The notes below the pieces were generated by a model. It ran no database searches. It saw only the letters and a program-made list of their open reading frames with translations, and was not told the DNA's origin. The translations under genes were made by a program, and so were the position numbers. DNA of 8,742 bases, taken from Zoogloeaceae bacterium. Its GTDB lineage: Bacteria; Pseudomonadota; Gammaproteobacteria; Burkholderiales; Rhodocyclaceae. Position 1 is the first letter of the stretch, and each line of letters starts with the position of its first letter. Location of the stretch: NCBI GenBank assembly GCA_031290955.1, contig JAISLJ010000215.1, positions 1 through 8,742 of the forward strand. The letters run 5' to 3'. Shown here one piece after another: positions 5,655 to 8,742 of the stretch.

Positions 5655-6683
5655 ATGTCCCGTGATTCGGAACTTGAGAAATGGTTGGCCGAGCGCGTTC
5701 AGCCTCGCTATCCCGGCGAGAAGATCGGCATCGCGCCCGCCTCCGCCGACGCCAGCTTCCGGCGTTATTTCCGCCTTGTCCTGCCGGATGGCGGCACGCG
5801 CATCCTGATGGACGCGCCGCCTGGGGTGGAGGATTGCCGTCCCTTCGTCCACGTGGCCGGCTTGCTCGCCGAGGCGGGCATCCGCGCCCCGGAGGTCGAG
5901 ATCGCCGATCTGGAACACGGCTTCCTGCTGCTCTCCGACCTGGGAAAAGTGGATTATCTCGCCGCCCTGAAGACCGCGCCGGAACATGCCGACGCTCTCA
6001 TGCGCCCGGTGCTCGATGTGCTGGTGCGCTGGCAATGCGCCTCGCGTCCCGGCATCCTGCCGCCCTATGACGAAGCCTTGCTGCGTCGGGAACTGGCGCT
6101 TTTCCCCGAATGGTTTCTCACGCGGCATCTGGGGAAGACGCTGGACGCCCGCCAGCAGAAGGCGCTCGACACGGTGTTCGACCAGCTTGTCAAGGCGGCG
6201 CTGGCCCAGCCCCGAGTGTTCGTGCATCGTGACTTCATGCCCCGCAACCTGATGCTCGTGGAAGCGGGGGAGACGCTGTTGCCCGGCGTGCTCGATTTCC
6301 AGGATGCCGTGTTTGGCCCTATCGCCTATGACGTGATCTCCCTCTTGCGGGACGCCTTTCTCTCGTGGGAGGAGGAACAGGAACTCGATTGGGCGGTGCG
6401 CTACTGGGAGAAGGCGCGCGCCGCCGGGTTGCCGGTGGCGGCGGATTTCGGCGAATTCTGGCGGGATTGCGAATGGATTGGCTTGCAGCGGCACCTGAAG
6501 GTGCTGGGCATCTTCTGCCGCCTCAAATACCGCGACGGCAAGCCGCGTTACAGCGAAGACCTGCCGCGCTTCCTGAACTACGCGCAGAAAACCGCCCGCC
6601 GTTATCGCGCCCTGAAGCCGCTGCTTGATCTGCTGGAGGAACTTGACGTGACGCCCGCCGCGCCAACAGGGCTTACGTTTTGA
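5655..6683 (+). CDS. amgK: N-acetylmuramate/N-acetylglucosamine anomeric kinase (AmgK)
   Basis: An aminoglycoside-phosphotransferase-fold kinase of 342 residues, near the size of Pseudomonas AmgK. AmgK phosphorylates the C1 hydroxyl of MurNAc (and GlcNAc) recovered from wall turnover, giving MurNAc-alpha-1-phosphate for MurU. Seen: ASADASFRRYFRL (residues 29-41), ILMDAPPGVEDCRPF (50-64), GFLLLSDLG (89-97), the catalytic loop VHRDFMPRNLML with His191, Asp193 and Asn198, and the metal-binding LDFQDAVFGPIAYD with Asp214. ASxDASFRRYFR and EDCRPF distinguish AmgK from drug-resistance APH enzymes. The start at 5655 gives the usual short N-terminus and follows a candidate promoter. The ATG at 5580 has a better Shine-Dalgarno (GGAAAGGG, 5568-5575) and would add 25 residues. 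It lies 188 bases before murU, its pathway partner. Confidence 0.9.
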   Translation: MSRDSELEKWLAERVQPRYPGEKIGIAPASADASFRRYFRLVLPDGGTRILMDAPPGVEDCRPFVHVAGLLAEAGIRAPEVEIADLEHGFLLLSDLGKVDYLAALKTAPEHADALMRPVLDVLVRWQCASRPGILPPYDEALLRRELALFPEWFLTRHLGKTLDARQQKALDTVFDQLVKAALAQPRVFVHRDFMPRNLMLVEAGETLLPGVLDFQDAVFGPIAYDVISLLRDAFLSWEEEQELDWAVRYWEKARAAGLPVAADFGEFWRDCEWIGLQRHLKVLGIFCRLKYRDGKPRYSEDLPRFLNYAQKTARRYRALKPLLDLLEELDVTPAAPTGLTF

Positions 6684-6716
6684 GAGAATGAAAGGGAAAA
6701 AAGCAAATGACAGGGA

Positions 6717-6745
6717 ACGACATATCCCTCCCGTGTGGCTATCAT
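6717..6745 (+). promoter_or_regulatory. Candidate sigma70 promoter upstream of the small ORF and murU
   Basis: ACGACA (6717-6722, four of six to TTGACA) is followed after exactly 17 bases by TATCAT (6740-6745, five of six to TATAAT). Transcription would begin near 6752, just ahead of the AGGAGG at 6761. The surrounding 6684-6871 stretch is AT-richer than the genes on either side. Confidence 0.45.
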
Positions 6746-6776
6746 TACGTGTTACGCTTCAGGAGGCATGTAACCA

Positions 6777-6884
6777 ATGACGATCAAATCTCCCGTCCAG
6801 CGGCAAGAGGGCGTTTATGTGGCAAAAGAGAACAAACCGTCTCTTGAAGACATGCTTCCACAGAAAACACCATGCGCGCCATGA
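6777..6884 (+). CDS. Small ORF (35 aa) overlapping the murU start
   Basis: An ATG with a full AGGAGG (6761-6766) ten bases upstream opens a 35-codon frame. It ends in TGA at 6882-6884, overlapping the first codons of murU. The stop overlaps a second in-frame murU ATG (6881) as ATGA. I do not recognise the peptide. It is hydrophilic, with no signal peptide or membrane segment. Its middle, KPSLEDMLPQ, faintly recalls the C-terminal tail of MazE-type antitoxins, so it may be an antitoxin remnant. Alternatively it may be a leader peptide that couples ribosomes to murU, which has no good Shine-Dalgarno of its own. The strong ribosome site and a promoter-like sequence upstream are the reasons to list it. 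Chance is not excluded. Confidence 0.35.
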   Translation: MTIKSPVQRQEGVYVAKENKPSLEDMLPQKTPCAP

Positions 6885-7579
6885 TCCTGGCCGCCGGGCG
6901 CGGCGAGCGGATGCGTCCGCTTACCGACCACACGCCCAAGCCGCTTCTCGAAGTCGGCGGCAAGCCGCTCATCGTCTGGCATCTGGAGCGCCTCGCGGCG
7001 GCGGGCTTCCGGGAGATCGTCATCAACATCGCGCACCTGGGCGAACAGATTCCCGCCCGTCTGGGCGACGGCGATGCCTGGAAGCTGCGCATCACCTATT
7101 CGCCGGAACCGCCCGGCGCGCTGGAGACGGCAGGCGGCATTGCCCGCGCCTTGCCGCATCTGGGGAACGCGCCCTTCCTCGTCGTAAACGGCGACATCTT
7201 CTGCAACTGGAATCCCGCCCGCGCCCGGACGGTGACGATGGCAAGAAATTTGGCGCATCTCGTCCTGGTCGAAAATCCCCCCCACCATCCCAACGGTGAT
7301 TTTACGCTGGAAGGAAACCGGCCAGGATTGCCGCATCCGGGAGAAGAAACCTTGACCTTTGCCGGTATCGGCATCTACGCGCCACAGTTCTTTGCGGGCC
7401 TGAATCCCAAACAACCCGCCAAGCTTGCCCCCTTGCTCTACGCCGCCGCCGAGCGCGAACAAATCTCCGGCGAACGCCATGATGGAGATTGGCAGGATGT
7501 CGGCACACCGGAACGCCTGCAAGCGCTTGCGGCGGCACTGGAAGCAGGACGCTCCGGCTCCCCGCGCCCCTGCGGATAA
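6872..7579 (+). CDS. murU: N-acetylmuramate alpha-1-phosphate uridylyltransferase (MurU)
   Basis: A sugar-1-phosphate nucleotidyltransferase of 235 residues. With UTP it converts MurNAc-alpha-1-phosphate, made by AmgK, into UDP-MurNAc. This lets recycled wall sugar bypass the fosfomycin-sensitive MurA step. Seen: MILAAGRGERMRPLTDHTPK (residues 4-23, nucleotide-binding loop), GGKPLIVWHLERL (29-41), LETAGGIARAL (84-94), the metal-binding VVNGDIFCNW with Asp108, and the C-terminal DWQDVGTPERL (206-216) with Asp209. Its short length and the amgK neighbour favour MurU over RmlA- or GalU-type enzymes. The start at 6872 gives the family N-terminus (MRAMILAAG); 6881 is an alternative that forms an ATGA overlap with the upstream small ORF. 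The last eleven residues or so are not conserved. Confidence 0.9.
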   Translation: MRAMILAAGRGERMRPLTDHTPKPLLEVGGKPLIVWHLERLAAAGFREIVINIAHLGEQIPARLGDGDAWKLRITYSPEPPGALETAGGIARALPHLGNAPFLVVNGDIFCNWNPARARTVTMARNLAHLVLVENPPHHPNGDFTLEGNRPGLPHPGEETLTFAGIGIYAPQFFAGLNPKQPAKLAPLLYAAAEREQISGERHDGDWQDVGTPERLQALAAALEAGRSGSPRPCG

Positions 7580-7740
7580 ATCCCCTGCCGCGGAGACGAC
7601 GAGTGGCCGCCCTTTCCGGCAACATCGCCAACTTTTCCCGTTCCCGCATTGTTCGCTGCATGCCATCCAGAATTTACCGTGATCCCGAACGAAAAAGCGC
7701 ACAGTGGTTCTGGAGACGCGCCCAAAATCCGGCGGCGCGC

Positions 7741-7769
7741 TTGCGTTTCTTTTCGGATGGCAGTACAAC
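7741..7769 (+). promoter_or_regulatory. Candidate dps promoter
   Basis: TTGCGT (7741-7746) and TACAAC (7764-7769) are separated by 17 bases. Both hexamers are only partial matches. The small inverted repeat GCAGT-ACA-ACTGC (7760-7772) overlaps the -10 and could be a regulator site, but is short enough to be chance. The rest of the 231-base gap after murU shows no gene and no clear terminator. Confidence 0.3.
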
Positions 7770-7795
7770 TGCAAGCCTGAACCACCTCTCTCAAC

Positions 7796-7802
7796 AAAGG
7801 AG
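7796..7802 (+). promoter_or_regulatory. dps ribosome binding site
   Basis: AAAGGAG lies eight bases before the ATG at 7811. It is a strong site, consistent with a highly expressed protein, and fixes the start. Confidence 0.7.
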
Positions 7803-7810
7803 TTGCAATC

Positions 7811-8338
7811 ATGAGCAAGGCAAACGGAAAATCCGCCAAGGCGGAGGCAACGGCCCCGAAGGCCGGAACGGTCATCAACATCGGCATCAGCGACAAGGAC
7901 AGGAGCAAAATCGCCGACGGGCTGGCCCATGTCCTGGCGGATACCTACACCCTCTACCTCAAGACCCACAATTTCCACTGGAACGTGACGGGGCCGATGT
8001 TCAACACCCTGCATCTCATGTTCGAGACGCAATACAACGAACTCGCCCTTGCGGTGGATCTCGTCGCCGAGCGCATCCGCGCCCTGGGGCTGCCCGCGCC
8101 GGGCACCTACGGCGACTTTGCCAGACTCACCTCCATTCCCGAAACCAAGGGTGTGCCCAAGGCCGAAGAGATGATCGCGCTCCTCGTCGCCGGGCATGAG
8201 ACCGTGGCCCGAACCGCCCGCAGCGTCTTCCCCATTGCCGACGCCGCCCACGACGAACCCACAGCAGACCTGCTCACCCAGCGCATGCAGGAACACGAAA
8301 AAACCGCCTGGATGCTGCGCAGCCTCCTGGAATCCTGA
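7811..8338 (+). CDS. dps: Dps family ferritin-like DNA-binding protein
   Basis: The protein has 175 residues, a typical Dps length. Dps forms a 12-subunit shell that oxidises Fe(II) with peroxide, stores the iron, and often coats DNA under starvation or oxidative stress. Seen: the Dps signature HNFHWNVTGPMFNTLHLMF (residues 53-71) with ferroxidase ligands His56 and His68, then AVDLVAERIRALG with Asp83 and Glu87 from the neighbouring subunit side. The spacing matches E. coli His51/His63/Asp78/Glu82. The first 20 or so residues are rich in Lys, Ala and Gly (MSKANGKSAKAEATAPKAG), the kind of flexible basic tail that binds DNA in other Dps proteins. It is preceded by its own ribosome site and a 231-base gap, so probably transcribed alone. 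OxyR or RpoS control is known for relatives but is not shown here. Confidence 0.94.
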   Translation: MSKANGKSAKAEATAPKAGTVINIGISDKDRSKIADGLAHVLADTYTLYLKTHNFHWNVTGPMFNTLHLMFETQYNELALAVDLVAERIRALGLPAPGTYGDFARLTSIPETKGVPKAEEMIALLVAGHETVARTARSVFPIADAAHDEPTADLLTQRMQEHEKTAWMLRSLLES

Positions 8339-8511
8339 GTCCTGCGGACGGCAATTTTCCCCGATGCCATCCCACGGGGGGAGTAGGATGCTCCCCCCAC
8401 TGTATCGTCGTTGCGAGGGCCGCGGCAATCTACTTCCACCATTCGGCGCGAACGCGCCCACATCCTCACCTTCGCCCGCTTGGCGGGAGAGGGAATTGCC
8501 GTCTGCAAGAC
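8339..8511 (+). repeat. MITE-like element with inverted ends (dispersed repeat, copy C)
   Basis: Starting one base after the dps stop, GTCCTGCGGACGGCAATTTT (8339-8358) is mirrored by GGGAATTGCCGTCTGCAAGAC (8491-8511). The ends match at about 18 of 22 positions when one is reverse-complemented. Between them lie the hairpin arm GGAGTAGGATGCTCCCCCC (about 8379-8397), the GTCGTTGCGAGG...GGCAATC core, the palindrome GGCGCGAACGCGCC (8445-8458) and ATCCTCACC, in the same order as copy A (318-419). No coding frame of note. The left-end sequence also appears at 100-116, before copy A. The inverted ends could stop transcription leaving dps. Confidence 0.6.
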
Positions 8512-8742
8512 AGCGAAGCGTCGGGTGAGAGAGTCCTTTCTTGCGGAGCGCAGCGACGCTCATTTCTTCCACCCTTTCCGCAGCGCGACCGCCCAAGGGA
8601 AAACATGCGGCGCTTCGCGCCGGAGGGTGTGCTCCCTTGTATCTTCCCCTTGCAGGCCGAAGCGGATAGATTCCACCCGTTTGACCGGCCCGGCTGGATA
8701 GTTCGTTGCGCCCTTGGAACAGAGATGATTCCGTGAGAGAGC
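8512..8742. other. Intergenic end of window
   Basis: No gene, tRNA or clear promoter is visible. A small GGCGC-TTC-GCGCC hairpin lies at 8609-8621. Its sequence is close to the GGCGCGAACGCGCC palindrome of the dispersed repeats, so repeat material may continue here. Confidence 0.5.

Noticed and set aside
5655..6683. Aminoglycoside resistance phosphotransferase
   Set aside because: The kinase fold is shared, but the ASADASFRRYFR and EDCRPF motifs and the murU neighbour identify a cell wall sugar kinase.
6815..8596. Minus-strand open frame of about 593 codons opposite murU and dps
   Set aside because: It crosses two real genes and the repeat after dps, shows no family motifs, and is explained by GC-rich codon composition.
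8339..8742. Rho-independent terminator after dps
   Set aside because: Inverted repeats are present but no stem is followed by a T-run.

Overview
The window looks like a piece of a GC-rich proteobacterial chromosome, most likely a betaproteobacterium. That placement is an inference from the BioH/BioC-type biotin pathway, the AmgK-MurU pair, the compact operon style and the many REP-like intergenic hairpins. No rRNA or tRNA is present to fix the taxonomy. All intact genes are on the + strand; the only minus-strand gene is a broken transposase.

Region 1 (1-546) has no convincing gene. It is packed with hairpins and REP/MITE-like repeats. Region 2 (547-4004) is a tight biotin operon, bioF-bioH-bioC-bioD, with start/stop overlaps at the first two junctions and a 23-nt gap at the third. 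BioC methylates malonyl-ACP to start disguised pimelate synthesis, and BioH removes the methyl group from pimeloyl-ACP. BioF then makes 8-amino-7-oxononanoate (KAPA), and BioD closes the ureido ring of dethiobiotin. The remaining enzymes, BioA and BioB, are not in the window.

Region 3 (about 4005-5035) is a mobile-element scar. It holds an internally deleted, frameshifted IS481-type element that keeps both terminal inverted repeats. Beside it is a low-GC stretch carrying an inverted 50-bp duplicate of the same transposase, followed by another copy of the dispersed repeat. Region 4 (5036-5551) is folK, a folate biosynthesis gene.

Region 5 (5655-7579) is a peptidoglycan-recycling pair, amgK and murU, which turn recovered MurNAc into UDP-MurNAc without passing through MurA. 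Between them is a promoter-like sequence and a 35-codon small ORF with a strong Shine-Dalgarno sequence that runs into the murU start. Region 6 (7811-8338) is dps, a ferritin-like stress protein with its own ribosome binding site. Region 7 (8339-8742) is intergenic and begins with a roughly 173-bp element with inverted ends that shares a core with the repeats in regions 1 and 3.

No wholly new multi-gene system is evident. The less explained parts are the dispersed repeat family, the decayed IS with its inverted 50-bp duplication, and the small ORF before murU.
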